Shown piece after piece: positions 44,445 through 52,878 of a DNA stretch of 64,000 nucleotides. The DNA comes from Erysipelothrix amsterdamensis. GTDB taxonomy: Bacteria > Bacillota_I > Bacilli_A > Erysipelotrichales > Erysipelotrichaceae. The notes beneath the pieces were generated by a model that saw nothing but the letters and a program-made list of their open reading frames with translations, did no database searches and had not been told where the DNA came from. The DNA is taken from positions 868,001 to 932,000 of the forward strand of contig NZ_OW659496.1 of assembly GCF_940143175.1 (NCBI RefSeq). Reading direction: 5' to 3'. Numbering within the stretch: position 1 is the first letter of the stretch; each line of letters begins with the position of its first letter. A program made the translations under genes and the position numbers.

Positions 44445-45209
44445 ATGAAGGCAATTATTATAGATGAAATCGGTCAACCTGAAGATGCTTTTGTATCAAC
44501 CGCAATTGATGCATATTCATTAAAAAATGTTGCGGAAGATGAAATGATTCTTCATCTTTTTCAACACCAAGGTATAAATATGGGCGTAGATGATGTACGG
44601 ATGGATGATTTTGAAAAAGGTCTTGATTTTTATCGAGCGCACAACCTTCCGGTTACAATTCGTAACTCTGGAGGTCGATCGATTGTAGCGGATGAAGGTG
44701 TTTTAAATATGTCGCTCATTTTTCAAACAACGAAGTCTATGAATGATAACTATCAATTCTATAAAGATTTTATTCGTGATGCACTCAAGCCCATTTCCAA
44801 TGAAATTGAAATTTTTAAGGTTGAGGGAGCCTATTGTCCTGGCGATACGGATATGAGTATTAATGGTCAAAAGTTTTGCGGGACTGCCCAACGGCGATCA
44901 GGTTCTCGAACTTCGATGGTATGTTATATTAGTGTTTGTGGTGATCAATTACGACGTGGTGAACTTGTTCGTGATTTTTATTCGCAATGTCGTGGTGATG
45001 TTGTGGATGTGAATCCACATTCGATGCAATCATTGGATCTTCTTACGGGTTATGCATTAACACCTCGTTATATTGGGGATCTTCTGATTCATGCCTTAAC
45101 GCAATATTGTGAGAGTGTTGAGGGTCGAAAATTGGCAGATCTTGATGCATTACGCTTTCAAGAAGCATTGGATCGCACGCGTGAGCATAACCAAAGACTG
45201 TTACCGTAA
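44445..45209 (+). CDS. Lipoate/octanoate transferase family protein (LipL/LipM-like)
   Basis: A 254-residue protein of the biotin/lipoate ligase fold. RNSGGRSIVADEGVLNMSLI (about residues 73-92) is the lipoyl-binding loop. GAYCPGDTDMSINGQKF (about 128-144) places a cysteine, C131, where LipL and LipM carry their catalytic cysteine. This points to an octanoyl/lipoyl amidotransferase rather than an ATP-dependent LplA. It would move octanoyl or lipoyl groups between GcvH and E2 subunits. Assignment between LipL and LipM is uncertain. Confidence 0.8.
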   Translation: MKAIIIDEIGQPEDAFVSTAIDAYSLKNVAEDEMILHLFQHQGINMGVDDVRMDDFEKGLDFYRAHNLPVTIRNSGGRSIVADEGVLNMSLIFQTTKSMNDNYQFYKDFIRDALKPISNEIEIFKVEGAYCPGDTDMSINGQKFCGTAQRRSGSRTSMVCYISVCGDQLRRGELVRDFYSQCRGDVVDVNPHSMQSLDLLTGYALTPRYIGDLLIHALTQYCESVEGRKLADLDALRFQEALDRTREHNQRLLP

Positions 45210-45246
45210 CGGTTTTTTTTATGTATAATAAGAATTGAGGTGGATT

Positions 45247-46080
45247 ATGAAAAAAATCATAAATGGATTTCTAGGATTAATCGTCATTGGCTTTTCGATT
45301 GTGTTAGTTGGGACATTGATGGTCCAATCGCAGTTAGAGAATATATCATCATTAGTTGAACCAACATTTGTGGATGTTGAATCACAAGTAGCACATTATT
45401 TAGAACCCATTCGAAGTTCAATTCCAGAAACAAAACAAGCTGAATTTGATGCATTACAAGAGCAAGTTGTCAGTGATCCTAAGTTCCAAGAGATTTCTGA
45501 AACTTTGGTAACTAACGCATTAAATGATGTGGTCTCTGGTGGAATGAGCATGAACGAGACTGCTTTTAAAGAAGATGTCCAAGCTTATATTGAATCGTAT
45601 GCACCTGAAATTGAAACGCTAAGCGAAGGCACAGTGTCAGTGGATGAAGTGAGTACGGTTGTGGAAGAAGCATTGAATAATCCCGAATTCCAACAAACCT
45701 ATGAGACGATTGTTACACGCGTTCAACAAGAATTATCGCCGAAGCAACAACGCATTTTATCTTATGTTAATGGGTTTACGAAGATGCGTCGTGAAATAAT
45801 AACGGGAACGATTCTAATTCTTGCAGTGACGCTTCTTGTTTTAGTTTTAATGAATCGTGGATGGCAATGGTCGAAGTTATTTGGGACTATTGCACTGATA
45901 ATGTCAATCATAATGTTAATGCTTTATTTTGTATCCCCATTTATTATGACGTTTCTACAAAATCGTGTAGGCATGTCGATTACGTTAAAGCAGAATCCAT
46001 TTAAACTCTATTTATGGAGTGCATTAGGTGCTTTTGTAATGGGTATTCTATTTAAAATCTTGAATCGATTTGAATCATAA
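45247..46080 (+). CDS. Hypothetical membrane protein
   Basis: The start at 45247 is chosen because the earlier TTG has no ribosome site, while GAGGTGG lies 7-9 bp before this ATG. The 277-residue protein has one N-terminal membrane segment (about 5-25), a long acidic, helical extracytoplasmic domain (about 30-185) and three C-terminal membrane segments (about 190-270). I do not recognise the family. Its terminator is the hairpin duplicated by the IS30 insertion. Confidence 0.7.
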   Translation: MKKIINGFLGLIVIGFSIVLVGTLMVQSQLENISSLVEPTFVDVESQVAHYLEPIRSSIPETKQAEFDALQEQVVSDPKFQEISETLVTNALNDVVSGGMSMNETAFKEDVQAYIESYAPEIETLSEGTVSVDEVSTVVEEALNNPEFQQTYETIVTRVQQELSPKQQRILSYVNGFTKMRREIITGTILILAVTLLVLVLMNRGWQWSKLFGTIALIMSIIMLMLYFVSPFIMTFLQNRVGMSITLKQNPFKLYLWSALGAFVMGILFKILNRFES

Positions 46081-46082
46081 TA

Positions 46083-46114
46083 AAAAAACAAACATGATAT
46101 CATGTTTGTTTTTT
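46083..46114. terminator. Terminator hairpin, left copy of the 32-bp IS30 target duplication
   Basis: Perfect hairpin with core CAAACATGATATCATGTTTG, A-run before and T-run after, so it works in both directions. An identical 32-bp copy lies at 47147-47178 on the other side of the IS30 element. Confidence 0.92.
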
Positions 46115-47146
46115 CTTTTATCAAATCTCAACCGCACCACTTTTACTTTTATTAAAGTCTATCTCATAGGCCGTTTTGAAGTCAAATATTTTTCGCGGCA
46201 TTGAGTTAATTTTGAAGCAAATATCATCAAGATATTGTTGCGCTATATCATACATTGATTTACCTTTTGGTATAAACCTTCTTACTATTGCATTCGCTCG
46301 TTCATTGGTTCCACGTTGAAAAGAACAGTATGGATCACACTTATATAGTTTCACACCCAACCGCTTGGCTGTAATTCCTAATGTTTTAAATTCAAGTCCA
46401 TTATCTACTGTTATCGATTTCGTGGTTATATTATTCTCTTCAATAAATTTTCGAATTAAGTTTGATGTGTAATAGTCATATCGATATTCTGCTTTAATAA
46501 GCCAGGTCATTCTTGAGCAGCGGTCTACAATGGATATAATCGCTGCAGATTCATGTTTCTTACCGATTATAGAGTCGATTTCGAGATGGCCAATCTCGTT
46601 ACGTTTCTCAATGTATTTAGGTCTAAGGCTAATTGGAAGTACTGTTTTCTCTTCCAAGTTCCATCTCAAGTGATTCATCATTCCACTAATTCTCTTTTTA
46701 CGTTTTCGACGTTTATAGCACATTCTATTTGGTTTTATATCAAGTTTACCTTGATTAATCCAGTTATAGACTTGCTGCGATGAAACACACGGTTTATATG
46801 GATGATATCGTTTATAGTTACTCAAGCATACTTCTACCGAATGAACTTTAGGATCATAGTGAGAATGCAGATATTCGATTAGGTGGGAATATTTTTCTCG
46901 AATATCAATCGTTCGTTTCTTATAGACATTATTTTTATATCTAGAAATCGTAGAATGAGATATATTGAGTTTACGTGCTGCCTTGCGCATAGAGTAGCCG
47001 ATGCTTAATAGAATATCAATTTGGTCTTTCATTTTTTTATCTAATTGTTTATACTTCATATGGGAGCTCCTTTTAGTCGGGTGGGCTCCTTTTATTATAC
47101 AAAAACAACCGCACCTTGGGTGGTGCGGTTGAGATTTGAATTTAGG
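46115..47146 (-). mobile_element. IS30-family insertion sequence with a 32-bp terminator duplication
   Basis: The element is 1032 bp, bounded by imperfect inverted repeats sharing CAAATCTCAACCGCACCAC. The right end continues into a hairpin AACCGCACC / GGTGCGGTT, probably protecting the transposase from outside transcription. The flanking direct repeat is 32 bp and is itself a whole terminator. IS1630 of Mycoplasma fermentans, also IS30-type, is known to target and duplicate inverted repeats of variable length; this element behaves the same way. Target duplications in other IS30 members are usually only a few bases. Confidence 0.93.
46121..47059 (-). CDS. IS30-family transposase
   Basis: The start at 47059 is used because AAGGAG lies just upstream; the longer frame would run out through the inverted repeat. 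The 312-residue protein has an N-terminal HTH (SMRKAARKLNISHSTISRYK) and a DDE core: GHLEIDSIIGKK (first D), SITVDNGLEF (second D) and GTNERANAIVRRFIPKG (E). The frame is intact, so the element may be active. The stop codon lies in the left inverted repeat. Confidence 0.92.
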   Translation of the reverse strand: MKYKQLDKKMKDQIDILLSIGYSMRKAARKLNISHSTISRYKNNVYKKRTIDIREKYSHLIEYLHSHYDPKVHSVEVCLSNYKRYHPYKPCVSSQQVYNWINQGKLDIKPNRMCYKRRKRKKRISGMMNHLRWNLEEKTVLPISLRPKYIEKRNEIGHLEIDSIIGKKHESAAIISIVDRCSRMTWLIKAEYRYDYYTSNLIRKFIEENNITTKSITVDNGLEFKTLGITAKRLGVKLYKCDPYCSFQRGTNERANAIVRRFIPKGKSMYDIAQQYLDDICFKINSMPRKIFDFKTAYEIDFNKSKSGAVEI

Positions 47147-47178
47147 AAAAAACAAACATGATATCATGTTTGTTTTTT
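47147..47178. terminator. Terminator hairpin, right copy of the 32-bp IS30 target duplication
   Basis: Identical over 32 bp to 46083-46114. It terminates the minus-strand pseudouridine synthase gene that ends at 47190, so after the insertion each neighbour keeps its own terminator. Confidence 0.92.
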
Positions 47179-47189
47179 TATTTGTGGAA

Positions 47190-48086
47190 TCATGAATGAG
47201 ATAATTCAGTTATTTTATCTTGAAAGTAACTTGGAAGCGGTATTTCAAATTGCATTAATTTTAAGTATTTTGGATGTACAAATTCAAGTCTTGCAGCACA
47301 GAGGTATTGACCAGTTTTATCAGTGTCTGAAGGATGACCGTATTGAGGGTCACCGTGAAGGGGTATATTTGCGTGTAAGGCATGTACACGAATTTGGTGT
47401 GTTCTTCCTGTTTCAAGCTTACAACGAATCAAACTCGAGTTTATATATGTTTCTATTTTCTCAAAATGAGTTCGGGCAGGTTTACTGCGAGCCTGGTTGA
47501 CGGTCATGATTTTTGTATTTGATTTGTCCGGACCAATCGGTGCATCAATTAGAACGTGTGCTTGTGGTAAGACACCATGAACTAATGCATAATAAGTACG
47601 ATTCATCGTTTTATCAAGTAACTGTTCAGCAAGAAATTGATGTGTTTTATCATCCTTGGCAATTACAAGTAGGCCAGAGGTATTACGATCAATGCGGTGA
47701 ACCAATCCGGGGCGAATATAGTGATCAGAATTAGCGTTTAGATAATGGAGCAATCCGTGCAAGAGCGTATCGGACTTTACACCATTACCTGGATGCACGA
47801 CAAGCCCTCTTGGTTTATTCACGACAAGAAGGTACTCGTCTTCGTATACCACATCTATGTCCATTTTTACCGGTTCGATATCCAATGCTTTAACTTGGTA
47901 AGTAGAAGCGGTAATACAATCATTGAGCTTTGTTTTATAATTCGCTTTGGTAGCCATGTCGTTACATAAAATTGTGCCATCTTTGATCATGCTCGCAATT
48001 TTACTTCGTGATAGGTCTAAATGTTCATTTAAAAAATGATCAATGCGTAAACCAACTGTTTTTGATGTGATGATCCATGATCCCAT
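47190..48086 (-). CDS. RluD-family 23S rRNA/tRNA pseudouridine synthase
   Basis: A 298-residue enzyme. An S4 RNA-binding domain (about residues 12-60) precedes the pseudouridine synthase domain. The catalytic aspartate is D133 in LVHRIDRNTSGLLV. Motif II is TGRTHQIRVHALHANIPLHGD. It isomerises uridine to pseudouridine in rRNA or tRNA; RluD, RluC and RluA-type specificities cannot be told apart here. GAGGTATT precedes the ATG. Confidence 0.92.
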   Translation of the reverse strand: MGSWIITSKTVGLRIDHFLNEHLDLSRSKIASMIKDGTILCNDMATKANYKTKLNDCITASTYQVKALDIEPVKMDIDVVYEDEYLLVVNKPRGLVVHPGNGVKSDTLLHGLLHYLNANSDHYIRPGLVHRIDRNTSGLLVIAKDDKTHQFLAEQLLDKTMNRTYYALVHGVLPQAHVLIDAPIGPDKSNTKIMTVNQARSKPARTHFEKIETYINSSLIRCKLETGRTHQIRVHALHANIPLHGDPQYGHPSDTDKTGQYLCAARLEFVHPKYLKLMQFEIPLPSYFQDKITELSHS

Positions 48087-48320
48087 ATTAATACCTCTAT
48101 TTTTTTACTTGGAAATTATATCACGTGAGTCAAACAGATTAAAGATAAAATAATACAAGTTTTACGGCTTGCAAAACAGTTGTTAATATGAGGGGTATTT
48201 GCACAAGTAGGGCCTTTTCGATGTTGATTTGTTGGTTTGGATTAAGAATTACACAAATTCAAATGATTTCACACGATTTATCGGTTGTTTATCGATTATA
48301 ATTTTTTGACGAGGTGACTT

Positions 48321-48740
48321 ATGAAACGAACATTTATGATGATTTTAGCATTGTTATTTTTAGGCTTAGCCTTGTTGGGGGTATTCCTACCTGTATTACC
48401 CACGACGCCATTTTTATTGTGTGCATCTGTTTGTGGAGCAAAAAGCTCTGACCGTTTTCATCAATGGTTAACACACACGTCCGTTTACCAAAATCATCTT
48501 GATGATTTTGTCACAAAACATACGATGAAACGAAAGAGTAAACAAAAAATTCTTATCCTTGCTACCTTGATGATGGCTTGTGCATTTTATTTTTCCAAAA
48601 ATTTCTATGCGCGCATTATTATCGGCTTGCTTGTTTTATTTAAATATTATTATTTCATCTTCAAAATTGCAGATGAAGATGAAGAGACTGCGCTGGAGGA
48701 TTTAAAGTATGATCAATATTCAACTCATAAAGACTGTTGA
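48321..48740 (+). CDS. DUF454 (YbaN-like) inner membrane protein
   Basis: A 139-residue protein with an N-terminal hydrophobic region carrying the family motif GLALLGVFLPVLPTTPFLL (about residues 15-33) and two more hydrophobic segments near 75-110. The function is unknown. Its last 32 bp overlap the start of the following ABC transporter gene, so it is part of that operon. GACGAGGTGA gives the ribosome site. Confidence 0.85.
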   Translation: MKRTFMMILALLFLGLALLGVFLPVLPTTPFLLCASVCGAKSSDRFHQWLTHTSVYQNHLDDFVTKHTMKRKSKQKILILATLMMACAFYFSKNFYARIIIGLLVLFKYYYFIFKIADEDEETALEDLKYDQYSTHKDC

Positions 48741-50403
48741 GGAAGCAAAAAAACCGATCGTAGAGACGGTTTTTTATAAATGGTTGGCGTTAATTGCGAA
48801 TATCGTATTAACGCAAGTTTTTGTGATGGTTTTAGTAGACATAAATTCGGGAGTATCGATTCAAATCCCATTCTATTTCTGGATTGCCCTTCTTGTAAAA
48901 GGGGTTGCTCTTTATAAAAGTTCACGGGCGATGCATCAAACAAGCTCATGCGTCAAAATTAAGATGCGTTCACTTATTTTTGGGAAATTGTTTGAACTTG
49001 GATCGGATTATCAAACTGTATTATCGAGTAGTGAAATTACGCAAGTATCGACAGAAGGCGTTGAACAACTTGAAAACTACTTTGCGCTTTACACACCACA
49101 ATTTATATACAGCTTACTGGCCCCATTAACACTTTTTATATTTTTACTTCAGTATTCATTTAAAGTTGCATTAATCTTATTTATTTGCGTACCATTAATT
49201 CCGATTTCGATTGTCATTGTTCAGAAGTTCGCAAAAAAATTACTTAATAAATATTGGTCACAATACACAAGCTTGGGAGATCATTTCCTTGAAAATTTAC
49301 AAGGACTTACCACTTTAAAAGTCTTTGATGCGGATGGTGTACGTCAAGAGTTAATGGATGAGGATGCTGAATCATTCCGAAAAGTAACCATGCGTGTTCT
49401 TATAATGCAATTAAACTCAATTTCTGTAATGGATTTGGTTGCCTATGGTGGTGCAATGTTAGCACTTGTAATTTCAGTTTTCGCCTATAAAGATGGATCC
49501 TTATCGTTAACTGGAATGCTTTTATTCATACTACTCTCATCTGAATTTTTCATTCCTATGCGGCAACTGGGTTCTTATTTTCATATCGCAATGAACGGTA
49601 TGGCAGCAAGTGAAAAAATGTTTAAATTGCTTGCGACGGATGCTGGATGTAAAAAAGTATTATCTGATTCTTTCAGTGACAAAGGATATGAAGTCGAAAA
49701 TGTATCGTTTTCATATACCGATACCAATGTATTATCAAATATTAACTTCTATGCTGAATTCGGTGAATTTATTGGTATTGTCGGTGAAAGTGGCTCGGGA
49801 AAAAGCACACTTGTCTCATTACTTATGGGACGTATTCTTCCTAAATCAGGACATCTCTATTTTGGAGACCAAGAGATTAATTGCAGTCAACTTTATAAAC
49901 ATGTCACGTATGTAAGTCATGATAGTATCATCTTCAAAGGCTCTGTACGCGAAAATCTTATGATGGGTGGTTCATATTCCGATGGGGAACTTAAAAGGTG
50001 CTTGAACCGCGTTAATCTCGAGTTAAATTTAGATCACGAAATTAAGGAACGTGGATCGAATCTTTCGGGTGGACAAAAACAACGATTGGCCATTGCTCGC
50101 GCATTAGTTCATGATACGCCGTTCTATATATTTGATGAAGTGACATCAAATATTGATGTTGAAAGTGAGATGATTATTCTTGATACAATTCAACAGCTAC
50201 GTAAAGACGGTAAAGGTATTATTATGATTTCGCATCGCCTCGCAAATTGCTTTGATTGTGATCGGATTTACGTACTTGATAAGGGAGAGATTGTTCAATG
50301 TGGTGAACATGCTTCATTAATGCAAACACCTGGAATGTATCAAGAACTGGTAAAAGCGCAACAAAATCTTGAGAACTATTCATTTCTAAAGGAGGGTGAA
50401 TGA
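48709..50403 (+). CDS. ABC exporter half-transporter, CydD-like
   Basis: A 564-residue protein with six membrane segments (about 1-310) fused to an ATPase domain. Walker A is GESGSGKST (about residue 361), the signature is LSGGQKQRLA, and Walker B is YIFDEVTS. In CydDC this type of pair exports cysteine/glutathione for cytochrome bd assembly. No cytochrome bd genes are in the window and other substrates are possible. The start overlaps the DUF454 gene by 32 bp, with GGAGG before the ATG. The end overlaps the next ABC gene. Confidence 0.8.
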   Translation: MINIQLIKTVEEAKKPIVETVFYKWLALIANIVLTQVFVMVLVDINSGVSIQIPFYFWIALLVKGVALYKSSRAMHQTSSCVKIKMRSLIFGKLFELGSDYQTVLSSSEITQVSTEGVEQLENYFALYTPQFIYSLLAPLTLFIFLLQYSFKVALILFICVPLIPISIVIVQKFAKKLLNKYWSQYTSLGDHFLENLQGLTTLKVFDADGVRQELMDEDAESFRKVTMRVLIMQLNSISVMDLVAYGGAMLALVISVFAYKDGSLSLTGMLLFILLSSEFFIPMRQLGSYFHIAMNGMAASEKMFKLLATDAGCKKVLSDSFSDKGYEVENVSFSYTDTNVLSNINFYAEFGEFIGIVGESGSGKSTLVSLLMGRILPKSGHLYFGDQEINCSQLYKHVTYVSHDSIIFKGSVRENLMMGGSYSDGELKRCLNRVNLELNLDHEIKERGSNLSGGQKQRLAIARALVHDTPFYIFDEVTSNIDVESEMIILDTIQQLRKDGKGIIMISHRLANCFDCDRIYVLDKGEIVQCGEHASLMQTPGMYQELVKAQQNLENYSFLKEGE

Positions 50404-52043
50404 TGAAAAAACGAACAGGGTTGAGCATTATGGGAAGTCTTATAGGATTCGTAAGACCCCTTTACCTTCCAATGATGGGTGCCATTGCGCTTGGAGTACT
50501 CGGTCATTTTGCGGCAATTGGTATTCCTTACCTTTCTGCACGTATTGTTGTTGAGATCATCAAGAATAATTCCATAACCTTCTTACTCATAATTCTAATA
50601 GGGTGCGGATTACTGCGTGGTGTTTTTCGCTATGGTGAGCAAGCTTTAAATCACTTTATTGCATTTAAACTTTTGGCACATATCCGTTATGAGGTGTTTG
50701 CGAAACTTAGATCACTAGCACCTGCGAAACTTGAAACAAAAGATCGTGGTAATTTAATTGCGATGATCACAAACGATGTTGAGCTGCTTGAAGTTTTTTA
50801 TGCACATACTATTTCACCGATTATTATAGCCGTGATTATTTCCATCACTGTCGTCACAACGATTGCTTTAAAAGCAAATACACTTGCATTGATTTCTCTC
50901 GCTGCATTGGCTTCGGTTGGTGTAATCGTACCAATTATAACCAGTAAGATAGGCAATGAATTGGGTTTGGAAATACGAAATGATCTTGGAGATTTAAACA
51001 CAAATGTATTGGATTCAATACGTGGTATTGAAGAATTGGAACAATACCAAAATTCACAGCGAACCATGGATTTACTGAAACAACGCACGCATGACCTTAA
51101 CGAAAAGCAAGATATACTCAACCGCTATCAAAGCATGATGCGCTTGCTCGTCGATCTCATAATTATGACGTCTGGTTTCGCAATCCTTTATTTCGGCAGA
51201 AATCTTGACTTTAATATCCTATTGCTTGTGTTTACCTTGCATATGAGTTCATTTGGTCCCGTTATTGCCTTGTCGAATCTAAGTGGCGATTTATACCATA
51301 CACTCGCTAGTGGTCAGCGCATTCTTGATTTGTTGGATGAAAAACCACAAGTAAACGAAGTTGTTGATGGAACGAACGAGGCTTTCGAAGAAGCATCATT
51401 AAATGATGTGACTTTTAGTTATGATAAGGAAATCATATTAGAAGAAATCACAATGAGTACTACAAAAAATAAAATTATTGCTTTAACGGGTGACAGTGGA
51501 GCCGGGAAGTCAACCATCCTCAAACTGTTAATGCGTTTTTGGGATGTAAGCGCAGGAAGTGTGCGCATAAATGATCAGGATATTAAATCCGTAACGACCG
51601 GTCATTTACGAAGTATTGAAAGCATGATGAGTCAAGATACCGATATTTTTAAAGACACGATTAAGAATAATATCGCTTTCGTAAAACCGGATGCAAGCGA
51701 TGAGGAAATTTATGAAGCAGCTAAACACGCTTCAGTTCATGATTTTATCATGTCGCTTCCATCAGGCTATGATACGATGATGGAAGAATTCGGGAGTAAT
51801 CTATCATCGGGTGAACGTCAACGAATCGGATTAGCACGTGTATTCCTACATGGTGGTGATTTAATCTTGCTTGACGAACCAACAAGTAATTTAGATAGTC
51901 TCAACGAGGCAATCATTCTCAAATCTATCGTTGAGTATAAACATAATAAAACAATTTTGATTGTCTCTCACCGTGCTTCAACACTTAAAATTGCGGATGA
52001 AGTATGGAAACTTGAAGATGGGAAGTTGAACCACGTATTATAA
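50400..52043 (+). CDS. ABC exporter half-transporter, CydC-like
   Basis: A 547-residue partner of the preceding ABC gene. It has a membrane domain (about 1-310), Walker A GDSGAGKST (about 361), Walker B LILLDEPTS and the signature LSSGERQRIG. The signature has S in place of the usual first G, suggesting an asymmetric heterodimer. It starts in an ATGATG overlapping the previous stop; AAGGAGGG lies upstream. The pair would export a thiol compound if truly CydDC, but other substrates are possible. Confidence 0.8.
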   Translation: MMKKRTGLSIMGSLIGFVRPLYLPMMGAIALGVLGHFAAIGIPYLSARIVVEIIKNNSITFLLIILIGCGLLRGVFRYGEQALNHFIAFKLLAHIRYEVFAKLRSLAPAKLETKDRGNLIAMITNDVELLEVFYAHTISPIIIAVIISITVVTTIALKANTLALISLAALASVGVIVPIITSKIGNELGLEIRNDLGDLNTNVLDSIRGIEELEQYQNSQRTMDLLKQRTHDLNEKQDILNRYQSMMRLLVDLIIMTSGFAILYFGRNLDFNILLLVFTLHMSSFGPVIALSNLSGDLYHTLASGQRILDLLDEKPQVNEVVDGTNEAFEEASLNDVTFSYDKEIILEEITMSTTKNKIIALTGDSGAGKSTILKLLMRFWDVSAGSVRINDQDIKSVTTGHLRSIESMMSQDTDIFKDTIKNNIAFVKPDASDEEIYEAAKHASVHDFIMSLPSGYDTMMEEFGSNLSSGERQRIGLARVFLHGGDLILLDEPTSNLDSLNEAIILKSIVEYKHNKTILIVSHRASTLKIADEVWKLEDGKLNHVL

Positions 52044-52061
52044 ATCGACGGAGGAATAAAT

Positions 52062-52544
52062 ATGATTGGACGCATTTGTAGCATCGAGAACCAAGACTAC
52101 TTGATTGTTGAACATGAAGGAAACGTTATCTTTATAAGTACTGCTCAAGATTTAGATTTTTTTAAACACAAATTTAAAGTTGACCATCTGGAACTCGATG
52201 CTTCAGCGTGTGAGCCGGTTGTGGATCAACTTCAAGATTACATACTGGGGAAACGCAGGCAATTCGATTTTCCATATAAGTTGATCGGAACGCCATTTCA
52301 GTGTCAAGTATGGGAAGGACTTCTAGCGATTCCCTATGGATCCACCATCAGTTATGAAGGGCTTTCCGACATGCTGTTTGACACACGAAAAACGCGTGCT
52401 GTGGCTCGAGCAGTCTCCCAAAACCCTCTATTGCTTTGTGTACCATGTCATCGTGTTATTGGTAAAAATGGAACCTTAACAGGATTTAGAGGTGGCATCG
52501 AGTTAAAAGAGCGTCTTCTAAGACTAGAAAGGGACATGAATTGA
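52062..52544 (+). CDS. ogt: Methylated-DNA--protein-cysteine methyltransferase
   Basis: A 160-residue suicide repair enzyme with the active-site motif PCHRVIGKNG (catalytic Cys in about residue 128) and the helix-turn-helix-containing VWEGLLAIPYGSTISYE. It removes methyl groups from O6-methylguanine. It begins 18 bp after the ABC pair with CGGAGGAAT before the ATG. It complements the AlkD-like gene at 9034 only in a broad sense. Confidence 0.9.
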   Translation: MIGRICSIENQDYLIVEHEGNVIFISTAQDLDFFKHKFKVDHLELDASACEPVVDQLQDYILGKRRQFDFPYKLIGTPFQCQVWEGLLAIPYGSTISYEGLSDMLFDTRKTRAVARAVSQNPLLLCVPCHRVIGKNGTLTGFRGGIELKERLLRLERDMN

Positions 52545-52623
52545 AGTAAATCAAGGTTTTCATGCCTTTTTCCACGATCTTAATCGGATTTTTAGTAGAA
52601 AAATATTTTATATCATTTATCAA

Positions 52624-52652
52624 AGGCCCACTTAAGAGTGGGTTTTTGTTTG
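52624..52652 (+). terminator. Terminator after ogt
   Basis: The stem CCCACT / AGTGGG with loop TAAG is followed by TTTTTGTTTG. It ends the ABC-ogt transcript. Confidence 0.78.
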
Positions 52653-52741
52653 TTTTTTGTTCACTAATCAAAAAAATCACATGGAATTTTGCAAATGCTA
52701 AGAATACAATTTGAAAAGGGTTAATTGTCCTACACGTATTC

Positions 52742-52756
52742 AAAAAAGCGCTTACA
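52742..52756 (+). promoter_or_regulatory. cre-like box upstream of arcA
   Basis: AAAAAAGCGCTTACA matches 13 of 15 positions of the CcpA consensus WTGWAARCGYTWWCW. A -10-like TACAAT (52753-52758) overlaps its 3' end; a -35 is not clear. Catabolite repression of arginine deiminase operons is known in other Firmicutes. Confidence 0.6.
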
Positions 52757-52878
52757 ATGTAAATGTAAACATAGAAGGTCGCACAACCCATGGGAATTAG
52801 ACTCTCTATGTTCGGTAATGAAAGTGTTCCTGATCAGTTCACTTTCAAAACCTAGAAAAAAAGAAAAGAGGAAACGTA

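Larger units (their letters stand above)
52545..52878. other. Intergenic region between ogt and arcA
   Basis: It holds the ogt terminator (52624-52652), a cre-like box (52742-52756) and a leader with a hairpin GAAAGTG / CACTTTC (52820-52846) shortly before arcA. I see no gene; a minus-strand frame covering it has no ribosome site. Confidence 0.55.

Noticed and set aside
47060..47167. Longer start for the IS30 transposase
   Set aside because: The extension is translated from the inverted repeat and from the flanking terminator copy, outside the element.
52820..52846. Hairpin in the arcA leader as a terminator or riboswitch
   Set aside because: The stem is only 7 bp with no T-run, and there is no alternative structure that I can recognise.
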